Positions 44,210 through 56,314 are shown, counted from the stretch's first letter. The stretch is DNA of 64,000 nt from Streptomyces sp. NRRL F-5630 (GCF_000719475.1 NZ_JOGO01000013.1:68368-132367); one strand, 5' to 3'. Program-made: numbers and translations. The notes: a model not told the origin generated them from the sequence alone.

Positions 44210-44891
44210 GGGGCTGACCTCCGGAGGGGTGGGGACCGGGGCGGTCCTCGGCCGGGCGACGTGGCCGTTCCAGGCTCCGCGCACCTGTCACGGAGCGCCA
44301 CTCGGACCGCGACGCCCCACTGGGTACCCCCTCGGCCGCACCTCACGCGTCCTGGACGGGGAGCGTCCACCGGCGCCTCGCCAGCTCACGTTCCGTGACC
44401 AACGACGCGCCGTGCCACGCCGGAACCCGCTCCGCCTGCCTCTCGCTTCCCTGTGTGGCACTGGATGTCCTGTCCGGTGCGTCAGTGCGGGCGACCCTGC
44501 TCTCCCACGCACGCGTGTCCGCATCGTGGTCCGTCCGGGGCACGCGTTCCGCGTGATTCGCGCCACGTCTGAGAAGGGTTTAACTCATATGAGCGAAGGA
44601 GGGAGGCTTTCGGCTCCCGAAGAATGGCACCCCGTGCCACCCTGCGCGTCTTCAGGAGATGAACGCATCTGACGACAACCCCTGCTCAGGTGAGCGAAAT
44701 GGACCGGAGGCGTTTCTTCCGCTTACAGGGCTTGAAGCGCGCGCCGCTCCTCCCCCGTCCCGGATGACACTTTCGATCTCCTGGCGGGCGGCGCATTGTG
44801 CCCGCACGACCCGCAGGTCCAGGTGCCGGACCACCTTGGATCTGGGTATGTTCCTCGCCGTCAGGGCAGTCAGCCGCGAGGAGTCAGTCCC
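44210..44891. other. Long gene-free stretch before ppdK, 682 nt
   Basis: This lies between the divergent HemK-like and ppdK genes. The frame at 44659-45036 overlaps ppdK and has no good ribosome-binding site spacing, so I do not call it. A palindrome TCACG-TTC-CGTGA (44396-44408) and a weakly promoter-like pair TTGGAT and TATGTT before ppdK are visible. Nothing else supports a gene. Confidence 0.35.
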
Positions 44892-47687
<2,796 letters not shown>

Positions 47688-47797
47688 GCCACGGGCCGGT
47701 ACGGACCACCCCTGCGGGGGTCCCCCGCCCCGGGCCACCCGCCCCCGTCCGTCCCACCCTCACCGGGGCGGGGCGCGGGAAGCGCCCGGAGCACGAA

Positions 47798-47834
47798 GAA
47801 GGAGCGGCACCCTGTGCGGGGGTGCCGCTCCTTC
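47798..47834 (+). terminator. Terminator after ppdK
   Basis: A 15-bp stem (GAAGGAGCGGCACCC and its complement) with a 7-nt loop, 110 nt downstream of the ppdK stop codon. Confidence 0.75.
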
Positions 47835-47928
47835 GCCGTCCGGGGCCGTGCCCGCCCGGGGCCGTGCTGTCCCGGCCCATACCGTCAGCGCCGCGCGTGG
47901 GTCGCGGGACCTCGGGCCGCTCGCGAAC

Positions 47929-47960
47929 GGGCCCGCCCGGTACATGAACCGGGCGGCCCC
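47929..47960 (-). terminator. Terminator after amidase gene
   Basis: Stem CCGCCCGGT / ACCGGGCGG (9 bp, 6-nt loop) with further outer pairs after one mismatch, immediately past the stop codon of the minus-strand amidase. Confidence 0.6.
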
Positions 47961-47965
47961 GCGCC

Positions 47966-50281
47966 TCACTTCAGGTACACCAGGCCGTCCGTGGTGATCG
48001 TCGGGCGGCCCTTCGTCGCCGCCACGACGACCTTCACCGTGTGCTTGCCGCTCTTGGACCAGGCCGTGGTCCACCGCGCGTCGCGGTACTTGGTCGTGCT
48101 CGACTTCAGGTCGACCGTCGCCTTCTTCACACCGTCCACGTACACGTACACCTGCCCCGAGCCCGAGGCGCGCGAGAAGACGAGCGAGGCGCCGCGCCCC
48201 GTGAAGGTGTAGGTGAGCGAGGCGTTCTTCGCCGAGGAGCTGTACGACTTGCCGCCGAGGTAGCTCGACGAGGACTTCGTCGTCCACTTGCCCGTCTTCT
48301 TGCCGCTGCTCTCCTGGAGGATCACGGGAGCCGACGTGGTGCTCGCCGTGGCGGTGTTGCCCGCCTGGTCGTACGCGGTGAGCGACCACGTCGTGGTGGT
48401 GGCGGGCTTGGCGGTGAGCGAGGCGCTCTTCGTCGTGGGCCCGTAGGTCGCGGCGGACGGCTTCGTGAGCCGCACTTCCTTGAGCGCGGCGGCGTCCGTC
48501 GCCGCCCACTTCAGCGAGACGGGGACGGCGCCGGCGCTCACCGTGCCGGTCCGCAGGGCGGTGGACGGCTTGGTGCCGAAGGAGGGGGCCGTCTTGTCCA
48601 CGACGACGGTCGTGTTGGCCGTCGTGCTCGCCTTGCCGGAGACGTGGACCGCGCGCACCGCGACGGTGTGCGTGCCGGAGGCGAAGGTCAGCGCCGCCGA
48701 GGTCGCCGTGGCCTTCGCGCTGACGGCCACCTTGCCGTCGACCAGCACCTCGTAGCGGTTCACCAGCGTGCTCGGCGTCGTGGCCGACCAGCGCACGGTC
48801 GCCGATCCCTTCGTCCACGCCTTGCTGCCCGAGACGCCCGCCCCGGTGAAGCCGGTGATCTTCAGCCCGGCGACGGGACCGCCCGCGAGCGTGCGGATGG
48901 CGGGGAGCGCGGCGTAGAGCTGCGTACCCGGGCACTCGGTCGCGTAGCCGTCCCGGTGGCCCGAGATCCGGTGGAAGGTGACCGTCTGCCCCTTCTTGAA
49001 GGGGCCGCCCGTGCCGGAGCCGTCGGCCCCGGCGACGAGCCCGACCTTGCTGGTCGCGTCCTCCTCGTACTGCCCGAGCTTCCACGCGGCGACCCGCGCG
49101 ACCGCCGTCTTCGCGGCCGAGGAGGGCGCCGCCTTGTTGTAGTCGCCGAGGACGGCGACGCCGGTCGTGTCGGTGTTGAAGCCGTACGTGTGCGCGCCGA
49201 TCACCGGCTGGTCCACACCGCCCTTGCGGCCCTCGAAGATCGTGCCGCACTTGTCGACGAGGAAGTGGTACCCGATGTCCTTCCAGCCGTTCGTCTTGAT
49301 GTGGTACGTGCGGATGGCGCGCACCATGGCGGCGGACTGGTCGCACGTGTAGGAGTTGGCGTCCACCGTGTGGTGGACGAAGACCGCCTCCACCTTGGTG
49401 CCGTACTCCGGGGCCTCGTCGTTCATCGACTCGTCGGCACCCCACTGGGCGCGGGTCACGATCGGCGGGCGCGGGGCCGTGGACGCGGGGGCGGTGGGCG
49501 GAGGCGTGGTCGCGACGCCCGGCGCGGGCGTCGTCGCCGAGGTGGCGGGCGCCGGGGGCGAGGCGGGGGCCGAGGACGCGGGGGCCGGGGTGACGGCCGG
49601 GGCCGAGGTGCCGGGCGCGGGGCTCGTCGCCGCTTCCGGGGCGCTCTCGGCCGGTGTGGGGGAGGACACCGGGGCGTCCGTCCCCGTACGGGTGGCCTCC
49701 TCCCCGGGGGTGGTCCCCGCCGAGGGCGCGTCGTCCGCGACGAAGGCGGCCGGGCGGGCGTCCGAGGCCGTGTCCGGGGCGGGCGACGGGCCCGGGTCGA
49801 CGAGTTCGAGCCGCAGTCCGGCGGGGAGCGTCGCGCCGTGTCCGTCGACATCGACCTCGACGCCGTCCGAAGGCCCCACCCACAGCGGCTCCGTGGCGCC
49901 GCGCGTGCTCTCGGGCTGCGCCGTGCCGTCGCCCTCGGTGCCGAGGCTCTGCCACGCGCCCCAGGTCCCCGTCCGGGCGGCACGCGCCCGGACCCGCACC
50001 GTTCCCGGCAGTTCGGCGGCCGGCTTGGTCCACGACAGGCCGAGCAGGCTGAACGGCTCGGTGTCGCGCCTCCCCAGTCCGGCCTGGTCGCCCTCGGCCT
50101 TCACGGCGACGGTGCGCAGCGCGGTGCGCACCGCGTGCGGCGCGGGACGCTTGGCCGCCTGGGCCGTGCCGCCGCCGGGCCCGCCGGTGGTGACGAGCAC
50201 GCCGGTCACCACCGCGAGCGCCGTCGCGGTCGCGGCCGTACCCCACACTCTTCGTCTCTTCAGAACGGTCTGGATCGCCAT
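47966..50281 (-). CDS. Secreted amidase/PGRP-domain protein
   Basis: A secreted 771-residue N-acetylmuramoyl-L-alanine amidase-type protein acting on peptidoglycan stem peptides. Signal peptide 1-43 (cleavage near TAQAAK); a beta-rich region 50-165; a Pro/Ala/Thr/Ser linker 170-270; an amidase_2/PGRP catalytic domain about 271-460 with Zn ligands H303 or H304 (VHHT), H442 and C450 (GHRDGYATECPG) and Tyr338 (GYHF). Then come Ig/fibronectin-like repeats and a carbohydrate-binding-type C-terminal domain. The ATG at 50281 follows GGGGGAC. The linker and repeats suggest wall anchoring at a distance. It may act in remodelling or as a defence against other bacteria. Confidence 0.9.
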   Translation of the reverse strand: MAIQTVLKRRRVWGTAATATALAVVTGVLVTTGGPGGGTAQAAKRPAPHAVRTALRTVAVKAEGDQAGLGRRDTEPFSLLGLSWTKPAAELPGTVRVRARAARTGTWGAWQSLGTEGDGTAQPESTRGATEPLWVGPSDGVEVDVDGHGATLPAGLRLELVDPGPSPAPDTASDARPAAFVADDAPSAGTTPGEEATRTGTDAPVSSPTPAESAPEAATSPAPGTSAPAVTPAPASSAPASPPAPATSATTPAPGVATTPPPTAPASTAPRPPIVTRAQWGADESMNDEAPEYGTKVEAVFVHHTVDANSYTCDQSAAMVRAIRTYHIKTNGWKDIGYHFLVDKCGTIFEGRKGGVDQPVIGAHTYGFNTDTTGVAVLGDYNKAAPSSAAKTAVARVAAWKLGQYEEDATSKVGLVAGADGSGTGGPFKKGQTVTFHRISGHRDGYATECPGTQLYAALPAIRTLAGGPVAGLKITGFTGAGVSGSKAWTKGSATVRWSATTPSTLVNRYEVLVDGKVAVSAKATATSAALTFASGTHTVAVRAVHVSGKASTTANTTVVVDKTAPSFGTKPSTALRTGTVSAGAVPVSLKWAATDAAALKEVRLTKPSAATYGPTTKSASLTAKPATTTTWSLTAYDQAGNTATASTTSAPVILQESSGKKTGKWTTKSSSSYLGGKSYSSSAKNASLTYTFTGRGASLVFSRASGSGQVYVYVDGVKKATVDLKSSTTKYRDARWTTAWSKSGKHTVKVVVAATKGRPTITTDGLVYLK

Positions 50282-50512
50282 CGTGACGTCCCCCCTTGTT
50301 TCGTGGGCACCTCCCACCGGGAGTCCTCTCGACCGGCGTGTGCCGTCAGCATTGTGACAGAAGGAATCGAACGCTTTGTCAAAATTGCGTCAGACGCGCG
50401 TCAACACGCCGTAGGAACCCCACCCTTCCGCGTCAGCACCGCGTCAGAGCACGGGCGGGGCGCCGCGCGCGGGACCTACGCTCCGGCGAGGAGACGGAAG
50501 GGGGTACACGCG

Positions 50513-51121
50513 ATGACGAGGGCGGTACGGGGAGGGCGGGGTGCCCGGGGCGGGCGGACCGGGTGGTCCGTGCGGGCCGGGTGGTCCCTACGGGGCGAGC
50601 GGGGCTTGCCCCGGCCGGGGGCCGCGTCCGCGCGCTGGACCACGGACCGCCGCTGGGGCCACGACCTGGGCACGGCCCTGCTCTGCGCGGCACTCCTCTT
50701 CGTGCTCGCGCTCCTCATCGACGGAGTGCGCGGCTCGCTCGACGCCGCGCGCGCCGCGCTGTGGCTCGGCCTCGCGGCCCTCCTCCACGCGGCCCTGCAC
50801 CCCGTCCGCACCGGAGCCCGCCCCGGCGAACTGCGCACCTGGGGCCTGCTCCGCCGCCACACGGTCCGCACCGACCGCCTCGTCTCCCTCACCGAGACCG
50901 GCGGCCTCGTCCCGCGCCTCCTCCTGCGCGACGCGAGCGGCCACCGCCTGAGCTGCGAGACCGCCGTCCTGACCGCCAACCCCCTCCTGTGGCACCGCCT
51001 CGACACCGACCTCCGCACCTCCCACCGCCTCGGCCTCCTGCGCACGGGCGCGGAGGTCCTGCGGGAGCTGGAGGAACGGGTGGACAAGGAGGTGCTGGGG
51101 GAGGGGTTCGGGGACGCGTGA
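50513..51121 (+). CDS. Membrane protein with PH-like domain
   Basis: A 202-residue protein. A basic Gly/Arg-rich N-terminus precedes two membrane helices (GTALLCAALLFVLALLI and ALWLGLAALLHAALH). The soluble remainder (ELRTWGLLRRHTVRTDRLVSLTETGGLVPRLLLRDASGHRL) resembles a bacterial PH-like domain found in actinobacterial membrane proteins. A GGAAGGGGG site precedes the ATG. No enzymatic motif is present. It is divergent from the amidase gene, with about 230 nt between the starts. Confidence 0.7.
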   Translation: MTRAVRGGRGARGGRTGWSVRAGWSLRGERGLPRPGAASARWTTDRRWGHDLGTALLCAALLFVLALLIDGVRGSLDAARAALWLGLAALLHAALHPVRTGARPGELRTWGLLRRHTVRTDRLVSLTETGGLVPRLLLRDASGHRLSCETAVLTANPLLWHRLDTDLRTSHRLGLLRTGAEVLRELEERVDKEVLGEGFGDA

Positions 51122-51158
51122 GCCCTCCCGGCCCAGGAGGCGCGCGGAACTCCGCGGC

Positions 51159-52118
51159 TCACACCTCCGGCAGGTCGTAGCGCACCCCCGTCAGCTCCTC
51201 CGACGCCGCCCAGAGGCGCCGCGCCGTCTCGTCGTCACGTGTCCACGGGGCGCGCCAGGACGGGGCCGGGGCACCGCGCCACCACAGGAAGCGGGGGCCG
51301 GTGAAGGAGTCCTGGGCGACACCGGGCGCCGTCGCCGCGTAGAGGGAGGGCAGCGCGCCCGCCTCGGGGCGCTGCCCGACGAGCCGGGTGGCGAGCGCGG
51401 CGAGCCGTTCCCCCGCCGTGCGGCCCTCCCTCCGCGCCCCGGCCGCCCGGAGGTGCGCGCACGCGAGCCCGGGATGCGCGGCGGCGGCCACCGTGCCTGC
51501 CCCGGCCGCGTCCAGGCGGCGGGCGAGTTCGTGCGTGAAGAGCAGGTTCGCCGTCTTGGAGCGGGCGTGGGCGCGCCGGCGGCGGTAGTGGCGCGCGCTG
51601 TCGAGGTCGCGCGGGTCGATGTTGCCGAGCACGTGCAGCCCGCTCGACACCGTCACGACCCGGCTGCCCGGCACACGCAGCAGGGCGGGCAGGAGGAGAC
51701 CCGTGAGGGCGAAGTGCCCGAGGTGGTTGACGCCGAACTGCCGCTCGAAGCCGTCCGCCGTGCGCGCGTACGGAAGCGGCATGACGCCCGCGTTGTTGAG
51801 CAGCACGTCGACGGGCCGCCGTACGTGCCGCGCCGCGAACTCCCGTACCGAGGCGAGGTCGCCGAGATCCAGCCGCGAGAACTCCGCGTGCGCCCCCGGC
51901 ACCTGCGAGAGCAGCCGCGCGACCGCGTCGGCGCCGCGCCGCTCGCTGCGGCAGGCGAGCACGACGTGCGCGCCGTGCCGGGCGAGTTCGCGCGCGGTGA
52001 CGTACCCGATACCGCTGTCGGCCCCCGTCACGACGGCGGTCCTGCCCTCCTGGGCCGGGATACGCGCGGCGCTCCACCCCCGGGGCCGTGCCCCGCTTGC
52101 TCCTGTACCGGCGGCCAT
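51159..52118 (-). CDS. SDR family protein lacking catalytic Tyr
   Basis: A 319-residue SDR of the retinol-dehydrogenase/WW-oxidoreductase-like class. The cofactor motif TGADSGIG, NNAGVM and the catalytic Ser (VSSG, Ser159) are intact. At the Y-x3-K site the sequence is RAHARSKTANLL: Lys188 is present but the Tyr position (184) is His (CAC, positions 51569-51567). This would need only one base change from TAC. The enzyme may be inactive or altered in mechanism. The ATG has GGAAGGGAG upstream. It is convergent with the membrane protein gene and divergent from the TSUP permease gene. Confidence 0.9.
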   Translation of the reverse strand: MAAGTGASGARPRGWSAARIPAQEGRTAVVTGADSGIGYVTARELARHGAHVVLACRSERRGADAVARLLSQVPGAHAEFSRLDLGDLASVREFAARHVRRPVDVLLNNAGVMPLPYARTADGFERQFGVNHLGHFALTGLLLPALLRVPGSRVVTVSSGLHVLGNIDPRDLDSARHYRRRRAHARSKTANLLFTHELARRLDAAGAGTVAAAAHPGLACAHLRAAGARREGRTAGERLAALATRLVGQRPEAGALPSLYAATAPGVAQDSFTGPRFLWWRGAPAPSWRAPWTRDDETARRLWAASEELTGVRYDLPEV

Positions 52119-52345
52119 CGCGCCGCTCCCTTCCGTGAGGTCTGCGTCGTCTGTCCCGTTGCGCGGCTCCGGGCGGGCCGCTGTCTGGGCCTCTCCTACC
52201 CCGTCCGTCGCACACGTCTCTCCCGTGCCCCGGACCGCCCGGGGTGGACGGGCGTGGCGTGGGCGTGCGCGGCGTGGGTGTGCGTGCCTGCCGCCGGGGG
52301 CGGGCGTGTCCGCCCCGTAGAGGCGTGCGGCATAAGGTCATGCTC

Positions 52346-53128
52346 ATGCCCGACATACCCCTGACCACGGTTCTTGTGCTGTGCCTCGCCGCGCTGGCGG
52401 CGGGCTGGATCGACGCCGTCGTGGGCGGCGGCGGACTGCTCCTGCTGCCCGCGCTGCTCCTCGGCGTCCCGCACGTCCCGGCCGCGCACATCCTCGGTAC
52501 GAACAAGGCCGTCGCGATCGTGGGGACGGGAGGCGCCGCGTACACCTACGTACGCAAGGGCGCGCCCGTCAACGTCCGGATCGCGGTGGGGATCGGGGGC
52601 GCCGCGCTGCTCGGCTCGACGCTCGGGGCGTTCTTCGCGGCGGGCATCTCCAGCGACGTGCTGCGGCCGATGATCATGGTGGTGCTGCTCGCTGTGCTCG
52701 CCTTCGTCATGCTGCGGCCCGCGTTCGGCACGCAGGCCGCCGGACCGGCGCCGGGGCGGGGCAGGGTGGTCGCGGCGATCCTGCTCGCGGGCCTCGGCAT
52801 CGGCGCGTACGACGGTTTCTTCGGGCCGGGCACGGGGACCTTCCTCGTGCTCGCGCTCACCGCCGTGCTCCGCCTCGACCTCGTCTCGGCCTCGGCGACG
52901 GCGAAGATCGTCAACACGTGCACCAACCTCGGCGCCCTCGTCACGTTCGCCGCGCAGGGCAACGTGATGTGGGCCCTCGCCCTGCCGCTCGCGGCGTGCA
53001 ACCTGGTCGGCGGCATGACCGGCGCGCACACCGCCCTCAAGCGGGGCAGCGGGTTCGTCCGCACGGTGCTCGTGGTGGTCGTGCTCGGGCTCGTCGCGAA
53101 ACTCGCGTACGACCAGTGGGTGGCCTGA
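52346..53128 (+). CDS. TSUP (TauE/SafE) permease
   Basis: A 260-residue membrane permease with 7-8 helices. The repeat motif GWIDAVVGGGGLLLLPALL and the second-half match GIGAYDGFFGPGTGTFLVLAL mark the TauE/SafE (sulfite/sulfoacetate exporter-like) family. The start is chosen at the second of two ATGs because TAAGGT (52333-52338) lies 7 nt before it, typical of a leaderless promoter. It is monocistronic. The substrate (sulfite, sulfonate or another anion) is unresolved. Confidence 0.9.
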   Translation: MPDIPLTTVLVLCLAALAAGWIDAVVGGGGLLLLPALLLGVPHVPAAHILGTNKAVAIVGTGGAAYTYVRKGAPVNVRIAVGIGGAALLGSTLGAFFAAGISSDVLRPMIMVVLLAVLAFVMLRPAFGTQAAGPAPGRGRVVAAILLAGLGIGAYDGFFGPGTGTFLVLALTAVLRLDLVSASATAKIVNTCTNLGALVTFAAQGNVMWALALPLAACNLVGGMTGAHTALKRGSGFVRTVLVVVVLGLVAKLAYDQWVA

Positions 53129-53212
53129 GGGGTTCCGGCAGCGGGGGAGGACAGGGCCGGTGCCCGGACGCGGCTCCTGACCCCGGCCCGGGGGCTCCCC
53201 GGCGGGAGGAGC

Positions 53213-53236
53213 GCCCGGGCACTGCCAAGCCCGGGC
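53213..53236. terminator. Bidirectional terminator candidate
   Basis: GCCCGGGC, 8-nt spacer, GCCCGGGC: a stem between the convergent TSUP and secreted-protein genes. Each arm is also self-complementary. Confidence 0.5.
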
Positions 53237-53250
53237 ACCCGGACCGGCCG

Positions 53251-53802
53251 TTACACGGTGCCCCGGGTCCTGCGGTGCAGGAGCCACGTGCCGCACACCG
53301 TCGCGAAGGCCAGGACCCCGACGCCGCAGGCGACCCGCACCGGGTCGCGCCCCAGCGGCCCGGGGCCGCCCGCGAGCGGCGTCCCGTGCGCGGCGTCCGC
53401 CGTGCCCGCCGCGATCCCGGAGGGCCCGTAGGCACCGCTCAGACCCACCCTCAGGTCGGCCCGTGTCTCCGCGCCCCCCGTCCCGCACCGCACCACCACC
53501 TCGTACGTGCCCGGGTTCGTGGTGCCCGGCACGCGGAAGCTGCCCACCGCGTCGTGCGCCTCGGCGCCGCCGCTGAGCGCGAAGCCGCCCGAGCGCAGCG
53601 CGGGCGCCGTGCCGGTCGCGGCGTGCCCGGGGCAGCCCGCCGCGTGGGCGGTCACCTTCGCGCCGGGTGCCGCGGCGGCGGGTGTCAGCCGCAGGGCGGG
53701 GGCCGGGGCGGGCTCCGCCGCGGCGGCGACCGCCGGCAGCGCGCACCCCCCGGCCAGGACAAGGGCGGCCAACGCACCGTTCCGCGTACGCCTCGCGGGC
53801 AT
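53251..53802 (-). CDS. Exported membrane-anchored protein
   Basis: A 183-residue protein with a signal peptide (RRTRNGALAALVLAGGCALPAVAAAAE), an Ala/Pro-rich extracellular beta domain (GTYEVVVRCGTGG; Cys pair) and a C-terminal membrane helix (ACGVGVLAFATVCGTWLLH) followed by RRTR. This is the layout of small Streptomyces surface proteins anchored by a C-terminal helix; no sortase motif is seen. A perfect AAGGAGG site precedes the ATG. The function is unknown. Confidence 0.75.
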   Translation of the reverse strand: MPARRTRNGALAALVLAGGCALPAVAAAAEPAPAPALRLTPAAAAPGAKVTAHAAGCPGHAATGTAPALRSGGFALSGGAEAHDAVGSFRVPGTTNPGTYEVVVRCGTGGAETRADLRVGLSGAYGPSGIAAGTADAAHGTPLAGGPGPLGRDPVRVACGVGVLAFATVCGTWLLHRRTRGTV

Positions 53803-53945
53803 GGTCCTCCTTCCGAGGGGGCCCGCTCGCGACCTCTGCGTGCCGCGAAGCCGAACGCGCCCCGCCTCTGAGGTAAGCCCGCCCCGCCCCCGCCCGCGCG
53901 CTCAGCGCGAGCGTACGGGTGACAGCCCATCAGGGAGCCCGGAGC

Positions 53946-54776
53946 TCAGACTTCCTCCCAGGGCACCGCCTCGTACACCGCGCGCAGCCGCCCGAGCAGG
54001 GCGTCGTCCACCTCGTAGGCGTGGCCGTCGATCTCGCCGACGGCCACGATGCCGCGCGAGTTGGCGAGGAAGGCGGAGCGGAAACCGGCCAGGTCCGCGA
54101 GACGCACCGGCCGCCGGACCGGCTCCGGCCCGGCGGCGGGCAGGCCCTGTTCCAGGAGCGTCAGCGTCGTCCCGGCGAGCGCGGGCGCGGTGGGCAGCAC
54201 AAGCCGCTCGCCGTCCCAGAAGAGGACGTTCGTGATCCCGCCCTCGGCCACCTCGCCGTCCGGCCCGGTGAGCAGGATCTCGTCGTACCCCTCGCGCCCG
54301 GCGAGCCGCCCGTAGTGCGTCTGGCCGAAGCCGCCGAGGTGCTTGACGTGCGGAAAGGGTCGTACGTACGGGACCGAGCGGACCCGCAGCGGCTCGTCGC
54401 CCACCTCACCGGGCGCGGCGAGGGTGACCATGAGCGAGAGGGCCCCGCCGGGCCGGTGCACGTACACCCGCAGGGCGGCGTCACGTGCCCCGCCCCGGAG
54501 CGCGTGCCGCACCCGCTCCCGCACGAGCTCCGGGTCGAGCTCGTCCCCCCACAACTCCCGCGAGGCGGCGCACAACCGCTGCAGATGCACCCCCATCCCG
54601 CGCACCTTCCCGCCCCGCACCTGCGCGGCGGTGAAGTGCCCGTCCGCGCGCACGGCCCGCCACAACAGGTCGTCAGCCGTGGCCGCCCGGCCGTCCACTT
54701 CGACGAGCTCGATCCCCAGTTCCCCGGCGAGCGGCCCGAGCCCGCCCGGCACGTCCGCGCCGTCCTTGTTCTCCAT
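53946..54776 (-). CDS. Aminotransferase class IV
   Basis: A 276-residue PLP enzyme of fold type IV (branched-chain aminotransferase, D-amino-acid aminotransferase and 4-amino-4-deoxychorismate lyase group). The PLP lysine lies in PHVKHLGGFG, and the phosphate-binding region matches GEVAEGGITNVLFW. The ATG at 54776 has no Shine-Dalgarno sequence; TAGCGT is 7 nt upstream, suggesting a leaderless transcript (a longer in-frame start at 54839 is possible). Substrate is not apparent from context; ADC lyase is one option. Confidence 0.87.
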   Translation of the reverse strand: MENKDGADVPGGLGPLAGELGIELVEVDGRAATADDLLWRAVRADGHFTAAQVRGGKVRGMGVHLQRLCAASRELWGDELDPELVRERVRHALRGGARDAALRVYVHRPGGALSLMVTLAAPGEVGDEPLRVRSVPYVRPFPHVKHLGGFGQTHYGRLAGREGYDEILLTGPDGEVAEGGITNVLFWDGERLVLPTAPALAGTTLTLLEQGLPAAGPEPVRRPVRLADLAGFRSAFLANSRGIVAVGEIDGHAYEVDDALLGRLRAVYEAVPWEEV

Positions 54777-54930
54777 GCGGCCCACGCTAGCCCTTCGCGC
54801 GAACCCCGTCCGGGAAACCCTTTCGAGGGACCCCGGCACCGCGCACCCGACCCCGGGAACCCCGTCCGTGCACGAGAAGAACAGCGGCGGAAGGACCGCT
54901 CAGGAGGGGGCCACTGAGGAGGTGGACGGC

Positions 54931-55323
54931 TCAGGAGGCGGACGGCTCAGAGGTGGACGAATCGATCTCCCCGGCGAAGACGATGACCTGGTCGATGAGG
55001 TTCCGCCGCAGGTGGACGACATCCGTTCCCGCCAGGCGCGGGCCCCCGCCAGGCGTGGTGAAGACCCACTGGTACCGGGCCCACTCGCCCGGCATGTCCA
55101 CCGCCGAGCAGCGCACCATCGTGCCGGTCCCGGCCGGGTGGTGACGGATGTCCAGCACGAACCGCTCGACCGCCGCGATTCCTTCGCTGCGGCCCAACGG
55201 CCCCCAGAACACCACGTCCGACGTCAGGGCCTGGGAGAGCAGGGCCGTCACGTAGTTGTCGTCCGAGGCGTTGAACGCGGAGATGAACATGTCGATCGCG
55301 GAGCGCGCCGTCTCTTCCTGCAT
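54931..55323 (-). CDS. SnoaL-like (NTF2-fold) protein
   Basis: A 130-residue small cone-shaped fold protein: SAIDMFISAFNASDDNYVTALLSQALTSDVVFWGPLGRSEGIAAVERFVLDI is typical of SnoaL/ketosteroid-isomerase-like proteins. It could be a cyclase, isomerase or binding protein. The ATG at 55323 is the first Met before the family match. TATTAC 6 nt upstream may be a weak -10. It lies between aminotransferase IV and DUF664 genes, all on the minus strand, with gaps over 150 nt. Confidence 0.75.
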   Translation of the reverse strand: MQEETARSAIDMFISAFNASDDNYVTALLSQALTSDVVFWGPLGRSEGIAAVERFVLDIRHHPAGTGTMVRCSAVDMPGEWARYQWVFTTPGGGPRLAGTDVVHLRRNLIDQVIVFAGEIDSSTSEPSAS

Positions 55324-55508
55324 GTCCCAGTAATACCAGCCGCCGAGCGCGCGCTCGTCCGGCGAGCCGCCGCCCCGAGCCCTGAGGAGCCCGGCACGTG
55401 AGATCCCGGCCCCGCACGTCCGCCTCACCCGGCCGCACCTGCACCTCGGCCCCCGGCGCACCCCCGTCCCGGGCCCTCACCCCTCCGGCCCGGCTTCCCT
55501 CCCCTCCC

Positions 55509-56153
55509 TCACGCCCCCGTTCCCGCCGTCCTCTCGCCCTCGGCCGCCCGCGCCGCCCCCTCCGGGTCCGCCGCGCGGGCCGCCCGCTCGACCTTCTCGC
55601 GGTACGCCGACCAGGTCCCGCCGTCCCCGGTGGACAGGTTCGCGTCCTCGGGGCGCAGGCCCGCCCGGCCGTCGAGCAGTTCGCGGATGATGTCGGCGTG
55701 GCCCGCGTGGCGCTGCGTCTCGGCGAGGACGCGGACCAGGACGTGGTGCAGCGTCGTGACGGCGCGGTGCTCCGGCCACCACGGGACCCGTCCCTCCGTG
55801 TCGAGGGGAAGCTCCGCGAGGATCGCGTCCGTGTGGGCCCACGCCGCCCGGTACAGGCCCGTGAGCGCCTCCCTGGACTCCTCGGGGCGCGCCCACAGGT
55901 CGCCCTCCGGCTCGCGCGTCCAGTGGAAGCCGGGCTCCTCGCCCTTCGCGAAGTACGGCCGCCCGAAGGTGTCCCCGAAATACCCCAGCTCCACCGCCGC
56001 CAGGTGCTTCACGAGCCCCAGCAGGTTCGTCCCGGTCGGCGTCAGAGGACGCCGCGCGTCGTACTCGGTGAGGCCCTCCGCCTTCCACAGCACCGCCTCG
56101 CGCGCACCCTGGAGGTACTGGTGCAGATCGGCCACAGGCCCGTTGAACGACAT
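55509..56153 (-). CDS. DinB/DUF664 family protein
   Basis: A 214-residue four-helix-bundle protein of the DinB/DUF664 (mini-circle) type: SFNGPVADLHQYLQGAREAVLWKAEGLTEYDARRPLTPTGTNLLGLVKHLAAVE with a metal-type His (VKHLAAVE) and a second His pair late (TLHHVLVRVLAETQRHAGHADIIRELLDG). Relatives are thiol-dependent metal enzymes of unknown substrate. The C-terminal 35 residues are an Arg/Ala/Glu tail. It is divergent from dgt, across a microsatellite-like CCCCGG stretch. Confidence 0.85.
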   Translation of the reverse strand: MSFNGPVADLHQYLQGAREAVLWKAEGLTEYDARRPLTPTGTNLLGLVKHLAAVELGYFGDTFGRPYFAKGEEPGFHWTREPEGDLWARPEESREALTGLYRAAWAHTDAILAELPLDTEGRVPWWPEHRAVTTLHHVLVRVLAETQRHAGHADIIRELLDGRAGLRPEDANLSTGDGGTWSAYREKVERAARAADPEGAARAAEGERTAGTGA

Positions 56154-56285
56154 GATCGCCCCCGCTTTCGTCCCTACGTCCGTCACGTGCCGCCGAGTCT
56201 CGCACCCGCCACCGACAACGCCCCGGCAGCCGACCGGCCCCGCTCTCTTCCCGGTCCGCCTGCTCGCCTCCGCCCCAAGCTCCCG

Positions 56286-56314
56286 CCCGGCCCCGGCCCC
56301 GGCCCCGGCCCCGG
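56286..56314. repeat. CCCCGG hexanucleotide tandem repeat
   Basis: Four full CCCCGG copies (56291-56314) plus a leading CCCGG, in the intergenic region between the DUF664 gene and dgt. The run can fold into a G-quadruplex on the minus strand; no function is evident. Confidence 0.6.

Noticed and set aside
47760..50246. Long minus-strand frame overlapping the amidase gene
   Set aside because: It is a different frame of the same strand with Arg/Gly-rich translation; the amidase frame has the signal peptide and catalytic motifs.
56286..56314. CCCCGG repeat as a phase-variable promoter switch of dgt
   Set aside because: It lies over 90 nt upstream of the dgt -10, only four full copies exist, and there is no evidence for length variation.
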